DNA of 37,989 bases from assembly GCA_002721725.1 (NCBI GenBank), contig PBLK01000005.1, positions 8,157 to 46,145 of the forward strand. The letters are read 5' to 3'. Below the pieces are notes generated by a model. The model ran no database searches. It saw nothing but the letters and a program-made list of their open reading frames with translations, and was not told the DNA's origin. Made by a program: the position numbers and the translations under genes. Source of the DNA: Rhodobiaceae bacterium (lineage in GTDB: Bacteria > Pseudomonadota > Alphaproteobacteria > RS24). Shown in pieces: positions 17,767-25,523 of the stretch (its first letter is position 1; each line of letters opens with the position of its first letter).

Positions 17767-18723
17767 CTAGGCGAGTGCGCCGGTCAAGCGCTCATAGGCG
17801 CGATTATTATCCGGCCCGAAAATGAATTTCGGCATATCGGCAATCACCGCAATACCGCGTTGGCCCAGCGCATCGCGCATATCAGGAAAGCGGTCGCGCG
17901 GCACAATCATGGTGCAGGCAAAAGCGCCATCACTGGCTACCGCATTGTGCATCAGCGCATCATCGATAGCGATAAATTGCTCGGGCGGGGCGGGGGCGAT
18001 GAATTTCAATTCCATCATTTTCTCGCCCGCCTGCATGGCTGAAATTTGTGCCAATATGCGTTTGGCGGCAGCGCGTCCTTCGGGCGACCAATCGGCCTTT
18101 AGCGCAGCGGCGAGATTGGCTTGGCTTTTTAAAATCACCCCGTCTTCGGGAATGCGCAAATCGTTGGCTTTCAAAGTCGTACCGGTTGAGGTGATATCGA
18201 CAATCGCTTCGGCCGCGCCGGAATTGGGGGCCGCTTCGGTTGCGCCGAAACTGGGCAGCCACTGAAACTCAACCCCGTGGCGTATAAAGAAATCATAGGT
18301 GAGATGCTCATATTTTGAAGCGACGCGCATGAGGCGTCCATGACGGGTGCGGAACTCTGCCGCCACATCTGCCAAATCAAACATGGTGGTGACATCGACC
18401 CAGCCATTGGGAATGGCAACCACGACATCGGCTTGACCGAAACCGAGCGGCAGACAGAGCTGCACCGCGCTCTCCATATCGGGGATTTCTTCGCGCAATA
18501 AATCTTCACCGGTTATTCCCATATGCACCGAGCCTTCGGCCAGGCGCGCGGCGATGTCACCGGCTGACACATATTCGACCAGCACATGGTCAAGCCCGGG
18601 CAAGTTGCCGCGATAGCCTCGCGACCCGTCGCGTTTCAGTTGCAGTCCGGCTTTGGCGAAAATCTCTGCCGAGGCTTCCTCCAAACGCCCTTTTGAGGGA
18701 ATGGCGAGAATAAGCGCGCTCAT
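17767..18723 (-). CDS. hisG: ATP phosphoribosyltransferase catalytic subunit with C-terminal extension
   Basis: It catalyses the first step of histidine biosynthesis, ATP + PRPP to phosphoribosyl-ATP. It has 318 residues from the ATG at 18721-18723, which overlaps the hisZ stop as ATGA; an upstream in-frame start is unneeded. The catalytic part (1 to about 220) has AIPSKGRL (7-14), GITGEDLLRE (69-78) and the PRPP loop DITSTGTTLKAN (176-187). It resembles the short HisG that depends on HisZ. About 95 further residues follow (about 225-318), with FIAPAPPEQF and RDALGQRGIAVIADMPKFIFG. These resemble the tail I recall in Caulobacter-type HisG and differ from the ACT-like regulatory domain of classical long HisG. 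Encoded with HisZ, it should act as a HisG-HisZ hetero-oligomer. Confidence 0.93.
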   Translation of the reverse strand: MSALILAIPSKGRLEEASAEIFAKAGLQLKRDGSRGYRGNLPGLDHVLVEYVSAGDIAARLAEGSVHMGITGEDLLREEIPDMESAVQLCLPLGFGQADVVVAIPNGWVDVTTMFDLADVAAEFRTRHGRLMRVASKYEHLTYDFFIRHGVEFQWLPSFGATEAAPNSGAAEAIVDITSTGTTLKANDLRIPEDGVILKSQANLAAALKADWSPEGRAAAKRILAQISAMQAGEKMMELKFIAPAPPEQFIAIDDALMHNAVASDGAFACTMIVPRDRFPDMRDALGQRGIAVIADMPKFIFGPDNNRAYERLTGALA

Positions 18724-20045
18724 GATTGCGCCTCCACGACCCGGTTCAATCGTTCCAATGTAATGGCACCGCCTACTGCACATAGGGGCTCAGTCGCGCC
18801 GAGACTGCGCAGTAAATCATCATAGCGCCCACCAGCGGCAATCGGGCGGTCAAGACCGCTTGCGTAAATTTCAAAGGACAGGCCTGTATAATAGGCCATA
18901 CCGCGCGAAATGCGGGGGGCGAAGTGAATATTTGGCAATTCGGCTGCGCCCGTCGCATGGCTCAAAACGGCATCAGCCAATTGACTGACGCGCCTGTCGA
19001 ACCAGACTTTCATATTTGGAAAGTCGGCGGTTATTTTTTCAATGCCATTGGGTGCCGCGAGGGTGGAAAGAAAATTGAAAACAACAGCAATATGTCCATC
19101 GTCAAGCATCTCGCTGTCTTTGCGCGCGATGCGCGCCAGAATTTCTGAGCCCGGCCGCCCGGCGATCAGCGCATCTGCATCAATTTGCTTCTCCGCATCT
19201 TTTCGCGAAATGGGGCGGGCATTTTTCAAATTGGCAAGACGCTTGAAATCTTCCGCATTATCGGCCAGACCGACCAGCCGCCAAACGGTCTCGCGTGCTG
19301 CCGCGCTCAAATCCAGCTCTTCTAAAAAATGCGCCAGCATGTCGAAATCGGCGAAATTGAAGCGCAGATTGTCTTTAAGACCGGCCTCACCCAATAAGGT
19401 GATGATGGTCGTCAACACGTCCAAATCATTGGCCAGCCCATCTTTGCCGGCAGATACACCGCCGATAATCTCAAGTCCAAGCTGGGTGAACTCTTCCGGC
19501 TGGCCGCTCCCGCGTGGCTGGTAGCGAAAGGCCGTGCCTTGATAGCAATAGCGCGCTTCCCCGCTTTTGCCGGAAGCAATATGTGCCAATGCGGTCGGAA
19601 TCGTCAAATCAGGGCGCAAGCACAGCTGCTCGCCGCCAGGATCGGTGAAAGTAAAGAGCCGCCTCTGCATTTCCGGACCCATGCGGTCGATAAACGGCGC
19701 GGCAGGCTGCAAAATCGGCAAAGATACGGGCGTGAAACCTGCCTCTTTTAGCGATATCAGCGTATCTGCGCGTTGCGGCGGTGCTGCTTGATAGGGTGCT
19801 TTTTTGGTTTTTACCTGATAGCCGCCAAACACCGCATCGGCGACATCTAGACCGCGTTCCTTACAAATTTTGGCTAAAATGAAATGGCTGCGAGCGGGAA
19901 ACCCTTGCTTGCGGTAATTGGAAACTGACGATGCACCGATATTCAGCAGTTCGGCAACCGCATTTGTGCCGCCCAGCGCATCAATGACGTCGCTGGCTGA
20001 GGACAGGCGGCTTGGCTTAATAACGGCTGTTGGGCGTTGTTCCAT
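18720..20045 (-). CDS. hisZ: HisZ (ATP phosphoribosyltransferase regulatory subunit) with N-terminal HTH domain
   Basis: The protein has 441 residues, about 70-90 longer than a plain HisZ. Residues about 17-72 form a Cro/YdaS-like helix-turn-helix: SASDVIDALGG, then NAVAELLNIGASSVSNYRKQGFP (helix-turn-recognition helix), then the FILAKICKERGLDV helix, as in small alphaproteobacterial HTH proteins. A Lys/Pro/Gln linker follows (about 73-90). The HisRS-like HisZ core runs from about 90 to 441, with PILQPAAPFID, LCLRPDLTIP (141-150), YQGTAFRYQPRG and GMAYYTGLSFE. There is no internal ATG between the HTH and the core, and the frame is open throughout, which supports a true fusion. HisZ lacks synthetase activity and confers histidine feedback on short HisG. 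The HTH suggests DNA binding as well. There is no Shine-Dalgarno; it overlaps hisG by 4 bases. Confidence 0.92.
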   Translation of the reverse strand: MEQRPTAVIKPSRLSSASDVIDALGGTNAVAELLNIGASSVSNYRKQGFPARSHFILAKICKERGLDVADAVFGGYQVKTKKAPYQAAPPQRADTLISLKEAGFTPVSLPILQPAAPFIDRMGPEMQRRLFTFTDPGGEQLCLRPDLTIPTALAHIASGKSGEARYCYQGTAFRYQPRGSGQPEEFTQLGLEIIGGVSAGKDGLANDLDVLTTIITLLGEAGLKDNLRFNFADFDMLAHFLEELDLSAAARETVWRLVGLADNAEDFKRLANLKNARPISRKDAEKQIDADALIAGRPGSEILARIARKDSEMLDDGHIAVVFNFLSTLAAPNGIEKITADFPNMKVWFDRRVSQLADAVLSHATGAAELPNIHFAPRISRGMAYYTGLSFEIYASGLDRPIAAGGRYDDLLRSLGATEPLCAVGGAITLERLNRVVEAQS

Positions 20046-20165
20046 AAGCCTATTTAGGCAGAACGAAATTCAAAGTCAATGAAAATGAACTAGAAAGAAA
20101 TATATTTTACTAAAATGAAATTAAAATAAAGTGTAAAAATATTATAAAGGATATAAATTCATAAA
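20046..20165 (-). promoter_or_regulatory. AT-rich upstream region of hisZ with promoter and operator candidates
   Basis: This 120-base gap between the hisS stop and the hisZ start is strikingly AT-rich compared with the flanking genes. On the minus strand TTGACT (20074-20079) stands 17 bases before TAAATA (20051-20056), a fair -35 and a weak -10. Initiation would fall near the hisZ ATG itself, which would give a leaderless or nearly leaderless mRNA. This is consistent with the absence of a Shine-Dalgarno. Confidence 0.4.
20048..20059. repeat. Inverted repeat GCCTA-TT-TAGGC at the hisZ start, operator candidate
   Basis: The arms are perfect 5-base complements around a 2-base centre. The repeat covers the candidate -10 and ends 2 bases before the ATG. 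It could be the binding site for the HTH domain encoded by the gene itself; this is inference from position only. Confidence 0.4.
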
Positions 20166-21683
20166 TTATGAAATTATTTTCTGAATCTCAGCAACCAAAT
20201 CGGCTTTTTTCACCTGTTTTTGCGCATGTTCAGAGGCGCGCCATTCTGCATTATCCTCAATTTCCGCTGACTTTTCCGCCCCCAGCTCCAAATCCTTCAG
20301 AGTCACCACACCGGCGGCGCGCTCATCTTCGCCCTCAATGACCACTAGCCTCGCACCGCGCGCATCGGCATAGCGCAATTGCGCCCTCATGGCGCTGTCG
20401 CCCATATAGATCTCGGCGCGCAGGCCTGCAGCGCGCAAATCGGCGACCAAAGCCATCAAATCGGGTCGGGTTTCTTTGTCCATGACCGTAACGACGACAA
20501 GTGGAGCCGGTTTGGCGGCATCGCCCTTGCCGAGCAAGGTCAGCGCTGCGGCCAGCCGCGACACGCCGATGGAAACGCCGGTGGCGGGAATTTCAACCCC
20601 CTTAAAGCGTTTGACCAAATCATTATAGCGACCGCCGCCGCCGACCGAGCCGAAACGCGCCAATTCGCCGTCTTCATCTTCGGCTTCAAAAGTCAGCTCA
20701 ATTTCATAAACCGGGCCGGTATAATAGCCGAGGCCACGCACCACGCTGGGGTCAATGGCAAGGCGGTCGGCCTGATAGCCGAGCTTGGTGAACAGCGCCG
20801 CCATTTCGGCCAATTCATCGAGACCTTGTTTGCCGCTTTCAGTGTCTTTCACCAATGCGGCCATGCCTGCCAGCGCGCTTGTGCGATCATTGGCGCTGAT
20901 GGAAACCATTTGCGCTACTTTGTCGATTTGTGCCGCATCGAGACCTGCGCCTTTGGTGAAATCGCCGCTCTCATCTTTGCGGCCTTCGCCCAATAGCGCT
21001 GTCACGCCGTCGAGCCCGAGCCGGTCATGTTTATCCATCGCGCGCAAAATCGTCAGGCGACGGCTATTAAAATCTTCCGCTTGCGGGTCAAGGCCGATGG
21101 TTTCCAAAAGCCCGTCCATGATTTTGCGATTATTGATGCGCACCAAATAATCGCCGCGTTCTATGCCCAAAGCCTCCATGCAATCGGCCGCCATCATGCA
21201 TATTTCTGCGTCCGCCGCTTGATTGGTTGCGCCCACCGTATCGGCATCGATTTGCAAAAACTGGCGATAACGCCCAGGTCCCGGTTTTTCATTGCGCCAT
21301 ACCGGCCCGAATTGATAGCGCCGCAAGGGCTTGGGTAAGCTGTCATAATGTTCGGCGACATGGCGCGCCAAAGGGGCGGTCAAATCATAGCGCAAGCTCA
21401 TCCACTGCCCGTCATCATCTTCGAGTGCAAACACGCCCTCATTGGGGCGGTCATCATCGGGTAAAAACTTGCCCAGCGCATCGGCATATTCAAAAGCCGA
21501 TGTGTCCAGCGCGGCAAACCCATAAGCCTCATAGACCCGTGAAATGGTTTGAAGCATATGGTTTTGCAGTTGCAGCTCAGCCCCCGCCATATCGCGAAAG
21601 CCACGCGGGGTGCGCGCCTTCGGCTTGAACTTTTTCTGCTTCTTAGCTTTGCGCTTGGGCGGTTGCTCGCTGTTCTCAGTCAT
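20166..21683 (-). CDS. hisS: Histidyl-tRNA synthetase, alphaproteobacterial type
   Basis: The protein has 505 residues, longer than the roughly 420 of E. coli HisRS. The first 24 residues are a Lys/Arg/Pro-rich tail, then TPRGFRDM begins the class II core. RYDLTAP (98-104), motif 2 with FGPVWRNEKPGPGRYRQF (125-142), and GLGYYTGPVYE (histidine-binding motif) are present. The C-terminal anticodon-binding domain ends at about 500. Motif 2 in this form (NEKPGPGR... DADTVG) is that of the alphaproteobacterial HisRS which recognises tRNA-His lacking the extra G at position -1. It charges tRNA-His in the cytosol. It lies upstream of hisZ, a paralogue of the same fold, in a run common in alphaproteobacteria. 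AGGA precedes the ATG by about 6 bases. Confidence 0.96.
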   Translation of the reverse strand: MTENSEQPPKRKAKKQKKFKPKARTPRGFRDMAGAELQLQNHMLQTISRVYEAYGFAALDTSAFEYADALGKFLPDDDRPNEGVFALEDDDGQWMSLRYDLTAPLARHVAEHYDSLPKPLRRYQFGPVWRNEKPGPGRYRQFLQIDADTVGATNQAADAEICMMAADCMEALGIERGDYLVRINNRKIMDGLLETIGLDPQAEDFNSRRLTILRAMDKHDRLGLDGVTALLGEGRKDESGDFTKGAGLDAAQIDKVAQMVSISANDRTSALAGMAALVKDTESGKQGLDELAEMAALFTKLGYQADRLAIDPSVVRGLGYYTGPVYEIELTFEAEDEDGELARFGSVGGGGRYNDLVKRFKGVEIPATGVSIGVSRLAAALTLLGKGDAAKPAPLVVVTVMDKETRPDLMALVADLRAAGLRAEIYMGDSAMRAQLRYADARGARLVVIEGEDERAAGVVTLKDLELGAEKSAEIEDNAEWRASEHAQKQVKKADLVAEIQKIIS

Positions 21684-21706
21684 GGGGTTTTCCTATCGCA
21701 TCTCGC

Positions 21707-23149
21707 CTAGAAATCAAAGGGGGAAAGGCCGCGCACATGTTCGTCAAGCCGTAGCGCGCGATTGACTGAAGGCGTGGCGCGTTGGTTGCAATCGCGGCGT
21801 TCGCATAAGCGGCAATTGACGCCAATCGGAGTGTCGCCTTGATCATTTTCGAGATTCATACCGCGTGCATAAACCAATTTCTCGGCATGCTTTATCTCGC
21901 AGCCCATCGCAATGGCGAATTGATTGTCAGGAACACCAAAGCCGGAATTGTCGCGGCTCACAGTGCGCGCAATGGAAAAATAGCGCGTGCCGTCTTCCAT
22001 TTGTACGGTCTGGGTGGAAATTTTACCGGGAATGCGAAACGCATCATGCACATGCCATCGCGGGCAGGTGCCGCCGAAACGAGCAAAGTGGAAGCCGCCG
22101 GCCGAAAAGCGCTTGGAAATATTGCCGGCGTTATCGACGCGGATAAGGAAAAACGAAATGCCCCGCGCGCCCGGTCGTTGCAAAGTGGTGAGGCGATGGC
22201 ACACTTGCTCAAAACTGGTGCCGAAGCGGCGGCCTAAAAGCGTGATGTCATATTGGTTGGCCTCAGCAGTTTTCAGAAACGCGCCATAGGGCATGAGCAC
22301 GGCGGCGGCGAAATAATTGGCAAGAGAAATGCGCGCCACGGTGCGCGTCTCTTCGCTTTCCATGCCGGCCGCGACGATAATATCTTCAATCGCTGGCATT
22401 TGTTCAAAATAGGCGAGTTGATAGGCCAGTTGAAACGAACGCCCAGGTTGGTCGAGCAATTCGGATAGAAAAATTGTCTGGCGATGGCGGTCATAGCGGC
22501 GCAGTGTATTATCCATCACCTCAATCGGGGCGATTCGCGTTTTCACTTTATGGTGGTCTTCCAGCCGCGCCCGCAAAGCGAGATAAGGCTCGTCATGACC
22601 CGCGACGGCTTCCTCGTGCACCGCTTCGGCCGCCTCATCGAGGGCAGCGAAATAATTATTCTGGGCAGAAATGAAATCGCGCACTTCATCCAGTGCCATT
22701 GCGTTGCCGGAACTTTCCACCGCATCGCCTCCAGCTAATTGTTCTGCAAGGAGCGCATTGGAAGCGCGGCTTTGCAGCAGGGATTGGTAAAGCCTCGCCA
22801 CAGCATCGGCCGCAGCAGGACTAGCGGCGGCTAAATCTTTCAATTCGGCACGCGAGAGCGGCGTGTCGCGAAACATCGGGTCAGAAAATACTTCGTGCAA
22901 CTGGGTTTGCGCGCGCGCTTCTTCATCACCGGCCAGGCCGCGCGGATCAATATCGAACACCTCGACCAATTGTAGCAATATTTGCGCTGAAACCGGGCGT
23001 TGGTCGCGCTCGATTAGATTAAGATAGCTGGTCGAAATGCCTAACGACTCAGCCATCACAGCCTGCGTCATGCGCTGTTCGCGGCGCAAACGGCGCACCC
23101 GCGCACCGGCGAATAATTTGCGTTCTACCAATTTTCCCGTTTCTGCCAA
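21707..23149 (-). CDS. Short-chain fatty-acyl-CoA transcriptional regulator (ScfR/RamB-like, XRE family)
   Basis: The protein has 480 residues. An XRE helix-turn-helix lies at about 14-70 (RVRRLRREQRMTQAVMAESL, GISTSYLNLIERDQRPVS). It is followed by a long ligand domain of the ScfR type, including a region resembling the IrrE/DUF955 fold (ISLANYFAAAVLMPYGAFL). A conserved C-terminal cysteine cluster CRLCERRDC has Cys446, Cys449 and Cys454. Related proteins (RamB, PccR) sense acetyl-, propionyl- or similar CoA esters and control carbon assimilation genes. The start codon is TTG (23147-23149) preceded by AAGGA; no ATG occurs until inside the HTH. It is divergent from aceA (isocitrate lyase), its probable target, and likely regulates itself too through the shared AT-rich region. 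Confidence 0.88.
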   Translation of the reverse strand: MAETGKLVERKLFAGARVRRLRREQRMTQAVMAESLGISTSYLNLIERDQRPVSAQILLQLVEVFDIDPRGLAGDEEARAQTQLHEVFSDPMFRDTPLSRAELKDLAAASPAAADAVARLYQSLLQSRASNALLAEQLAGGDAVESSGNAMALDEVRDFISAQNNYFAALDEAAEAVHEEAVAGHDEPYLALRARLEDHHKVKTRIAPIEVMDNTLRRYDRHRQTIFLSELLDQPGRSFQLAYQLAYFEQMPAIEDIIVAAGMESEETRTVARISLANYFAAAVLMPYGAFLKTAEANQYDITLLGRRFGTSFEQVCHRLTTLQRPGARGISFFLIRVDNAGNISKRFSAGGFHFARFGGTCPRWHVHDAFRIPGKISTQTVQMEDGTRYFSIARTVSRDNSGFGVPDNQFAIAMGCEIKHAEKLVYARGMNLENDQGDTPIGVNCRLCERRDCNQRATPSVNRALRLDEHVRGLSPFDF

Positions 23150-23361
23150 ATTCTGTCCTTGTCAAAACCTTCTATTGAATCAACCCTTTACGGCCATATC
23201 TACAATCATAAAGTTTACAACGTTTACATATATAACAAATATTTCGGTATTTTGTGTAAAATTTTTTACTTTAATATTTTCAATAGCTTAAGATTCACTC
23301 GACATCATGCTGTCATCTGTGTATGTCCTGCTAATCCATAACTCGTTTGGGGAATACTGAG
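23150..23361. promoter_or_regulatory. AT-rich scfR-aceA divergent control region with repeated TTTAC half-sites
   Basis: TTTAC occurs at 23187-23191, 23214-23218, 23223-23227 and 23265-23269, and its complement at 23256-23260. Two copies form a direct repeat GTTTACA at 23213 and 23222 (9-base period), and two form the inverted repeat GTAAA-ATTT-TTTAC (23256-23269). RamB/PccR sites contain TTTGCAAA-like cores, so these are candidate regulator sites. A possible aceA promoter, TTGTGT (23252-23257) with TATTTT (23275-23280), would have the inverted repeat in its spacer. Confidence 0.5.
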
Positions 23362-24966
23362 ATGACGAAATACACTGATCTCGTGGCTCAAAAAGCCGAG
23401 CAAATCAAAGCCGCGGGCTCTGCTTGGGCCGCCATTAACCCGGAATATGCCGCCCGCATGGAGCTGCAAAACCGCTTCAAAACCGGACTTGATATTGCCC
23501 GCTATACGGCCGGTATTATGCGCAAAGACATGGCCGATTATGACGCCGACAGCAGCAAATACACCCAGTCTTTGGGTTGCTGGCACGGTTTTACCGCGCA
23601 GCAGATGATGATGGCCGTGAAGCGTCACCGCAAAACCACGGATAAATCCTATGTTTATCTATCGGGCTGGATGGTGGCCGCGCTGCGTTCCGATTTCGGC
23701 CCGCTGCCTGACCAATCCATGCACGAAAAAACCGCCGTTAGCAGTTTGATTGAAGAAATTTACACCTTCCTGCGCCAAGCCGATGCGCGCGAAATGCGTC
23801 ATTTGTTTGTTGACCTTGATGAAGCGCGCAAAAATGGCGGCGATGTTGATGCGGCGCTGGCCGCAATTGACAATTACGAAACCCATATCGTGCCAATTAT
23901 CGCTGATATTGATGCCGGTTTCGGCAATGAGGAAGCCACTTACTTGCTGGCCAAACAAATGATTGAGGCCGGTGCGTGCTGCATTCAGATTGAAAACCAA
24001 GTATCCGACGCCAAGCAGTGCGGTCACCAAGACGGTAAAGTCACCGTGCCGCATGAAGACTTTTTGTCAAAAATCAATGCCGTGCGTTACGCCTTCCTCG
24101 AATTGGGTGTCGATGATGGTGTGATCGTGGCGCGCACGGACAGCCTCGGTGCCGGTCTGACGCAAAAAATTCCGGTGTCGCAAAAACCGGGTGACTTGGC
24201 CGACCAATATAATGCCTTCCTGCAATTGCAAGAAGTATCCGACCTGTCGGGCATTCAGCAAGGTGACCAAGTGGTCACGCAGGGCGGCAAAACCTATAAG
24301 CCGGTGCGTTTGCCCAATGGTCTTTATGCGTTTAAAGACGGCTCGGGCGAAGACCGCTGCGTGCTTGATTGCATTACGGCGCTGCAAAACGGCGCCGACC
24401 TGTTGTGGATTGAAACCGAGCGTCCGCATGTCGGGCAAATCGGCGGCATGGTCAGCCGCATTCGCGAAGTCATTCCGAATGCCAAGCTGGTCTATAACAA
24501 TTCACCGAGCTTTAACTGGACACTGAACTTCCGCAACCAAGTGCATGGCGAATGGGTCGCAGCCGGTAAAGACGTGTCGGCCTATCCCGACCCCGCATCT
24601 GACCCGCAAGGTCTGATGGACCCGCAATTTGACGATAGCGAATTGGCGGCAGAAGCCGATAGGCTGGTGCAAAGCTTCCAAGCCGATGGCGCGCGCGAAG
24701 CTGGTATTTTCCACCACCTCATCACCCTGCCAACCTATCACGATACGGCATTGGGCACAGATGTGTTGTCGGAAGGTTATTTCGGTGACCTCGGCATGCT
24801 GGCCTATGTGCGTGATGTGCAGCGTCGTGAAATCCGTCGCGGCATGGCTTCGGTCAAGCACCAAGATTTGGCCGGTTCAAATATTGGTGATGACCATAAG
24901 GAATATTTCTCCGGCGATATGGCGCTTTTGGCCTCCGGTGAAGACAACACAATGAACCAATTCTAA
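23362..24966 (+). CDS. aceA: Isocitrate lyase
   Basis: The protein has 534 residues from the ATG at 23362, with GGGGA about 8 bases upstream; an upstream TTG is not needed. It cleaves isocitrate to glyoxylate and succinate, the entry to the glyoxylate shunt used on acetate and fatty acids. The active-site signature reads KQCGH at 218-222 (catalytic Cys220), followed by DGKVTVPHEDF. The length and the KQ variant match the larger Pseudomonas/Caulobacter-type enzyme rather than the roughly 430-residue E. coli type. Metal-binding acidic residues lie in ADIDAGFGN (181-189), and the C-terminal region NNSPSFNW (substrate contact) is intact. Malate synthase is not in the window. It is divergent from the ScfR regulator and followed by a strong terminator. 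Confidence 0.96.
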   Translation: MTKYTDLVAQKAEQIKAAGSAWAAINPEYAARMELQNRFKTGLDIARYTAGIMRKDMADYDADSSKYTQSLGCWHGFTAQQMMMAVKRHRKTTDKSYVYLSGWMVAALRSDFGPLPDQSMHEKTAVSSLIEEIYTFLRQADAREMRHLFVDLDEARKNGGDVDAALAAIDNYETHIVPIIADIDAGFGNEEATYLLAKQMIEAGACCIQIENQVSDAKQCGHQDGKVTVPHEDFLSKINAVRYAFLELGVDDGVIVARTDSLGAGLTQKIPVSQKPGDLADQYNAFLQLQEVSDLSGIQQGDQVVTQGGKTYKPVRLPNGLYAFKDGSGEDRCVLDCITALQNGADLLWIETERPHVGQIGGMVSRIREVIPNAKLVYNNSPSFNWTLNFRNQVHGEWVAAGKDVSAYPDPASDPQGLMDPQFDDSELAAEADRLVQSFQADGAREAGIFHHLITLPTYHDTALGTDVLSEGYFGDLGMLAYVRDVQRREIRRGMASVKHQDLAGSNIGDDHKEYFSGDMALLASGEDNTMNQF

Positions 24967-24987
24967 TCAGGTTCTCGACAAATTGAG

Positions 24988-25020
24988 GGCTTCGCGGGTG
25001 TTCTGCGAAGCCTTTTTCTT
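24988..25020 (+). terminator. Intrinsic terminator after aceA
   Basis: A perfect 8-base stem GGCTTCGC (24988-24995) pairs with GCGAAGCC (25005-25012) around a 9-base loop and is followed by TTTTTCTTT. It would isolate aceA from the RraA-like gene behind it. Confidence 0.92.
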
Positions 25021-25034
25021 TGTAAGGGGTGCAA

Positions 25035-25523
25035 ATGGCCGAACGGGAATTTATGACCACGGATTTATCCGATGCGCATGAAGATGTGCGCTATTTGGCA
25101 CCGAATTACCGAGATTTCGGCGGCAAGCTGCGGTTTCACGGGCCTGCCAAAACATTGCTGACCTTCGAAGACAACACCAAGCTGCGCGCTGCCGTTGAAC
25201 AAGCAGGAAACGGACAAGTGCTGGTGGTCGATGGCGGCGGCTCAATGAATTGCGCCTTATTTGGCGGCAATCTTGCTAAATTGGCGGCGGAAAATGGCTG
25301 GGCCGGTATCATTCTTCATGGCTGCGTGCGCGACCGCGCCGAATTGGCCGCCGAAGCGGTCGGCATTAAGGCGCTGGCCAGCCATCCAAAGAAAAGCGAA
25401 AAGCGCGACCTCGGCTCGTACGATGTCAGCCTTAATTTTTCGGGCGTGACCATTCACCCCGGCAACTGGATTTACGCCGATGAAGACGGTGTGATTGTGT
25501 CGGATAGGGAATTGGTCGATTAA
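25035..25523 (+). CDS. RraA-fold protein with intact HMG/CHA aldolase motif
   Basis: The protein has 162 residues from the ATG at 25035, with AAGGGG 5 bases upstream; ATG at 25053 is an alternative. The RraA fold is clear from RDFGGKLRF (26-34), VLVVDGGGS (62-70) and [10 protein letters not shown] near the end. Gly78, then 20 residues, Arg99-Asp100, two residues, Glu103 satisfies the G-x20-R-D-x2-E/D motif that marks class II 4-hydroxy-4-methyl-2-oxoglutarate/4-carboxy-4-hydroxy-2-oxoadipate aldolases. E. coli RraA, the RNase E inhibitor, lacks the Asp. Metal-dependent aldolase or oxaloacetate decarboxylase activity is therefore more likely than RNase E regulation, although databases often label such genes rraA. 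It follows aceA but behind a terminator. Its stop overlaps the convergent flavoprotein gene by 4 bases (TTAA). Confidence 0.85.
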   Translation: MAEREFMTTDLSDAHEDVRYLAPNYRDFGGKLRFHGPAKTLLTFEDNTKLRAAVEQAGNGQVLVVDGGGSMNCALFGGNLAKLAAENGWAGIILHGCVRDRAELAAEAVGIKALASHPKKSEKRDLGSYDVSLNFSGVTIHPGNWIYADEDGVIVSDRELVD

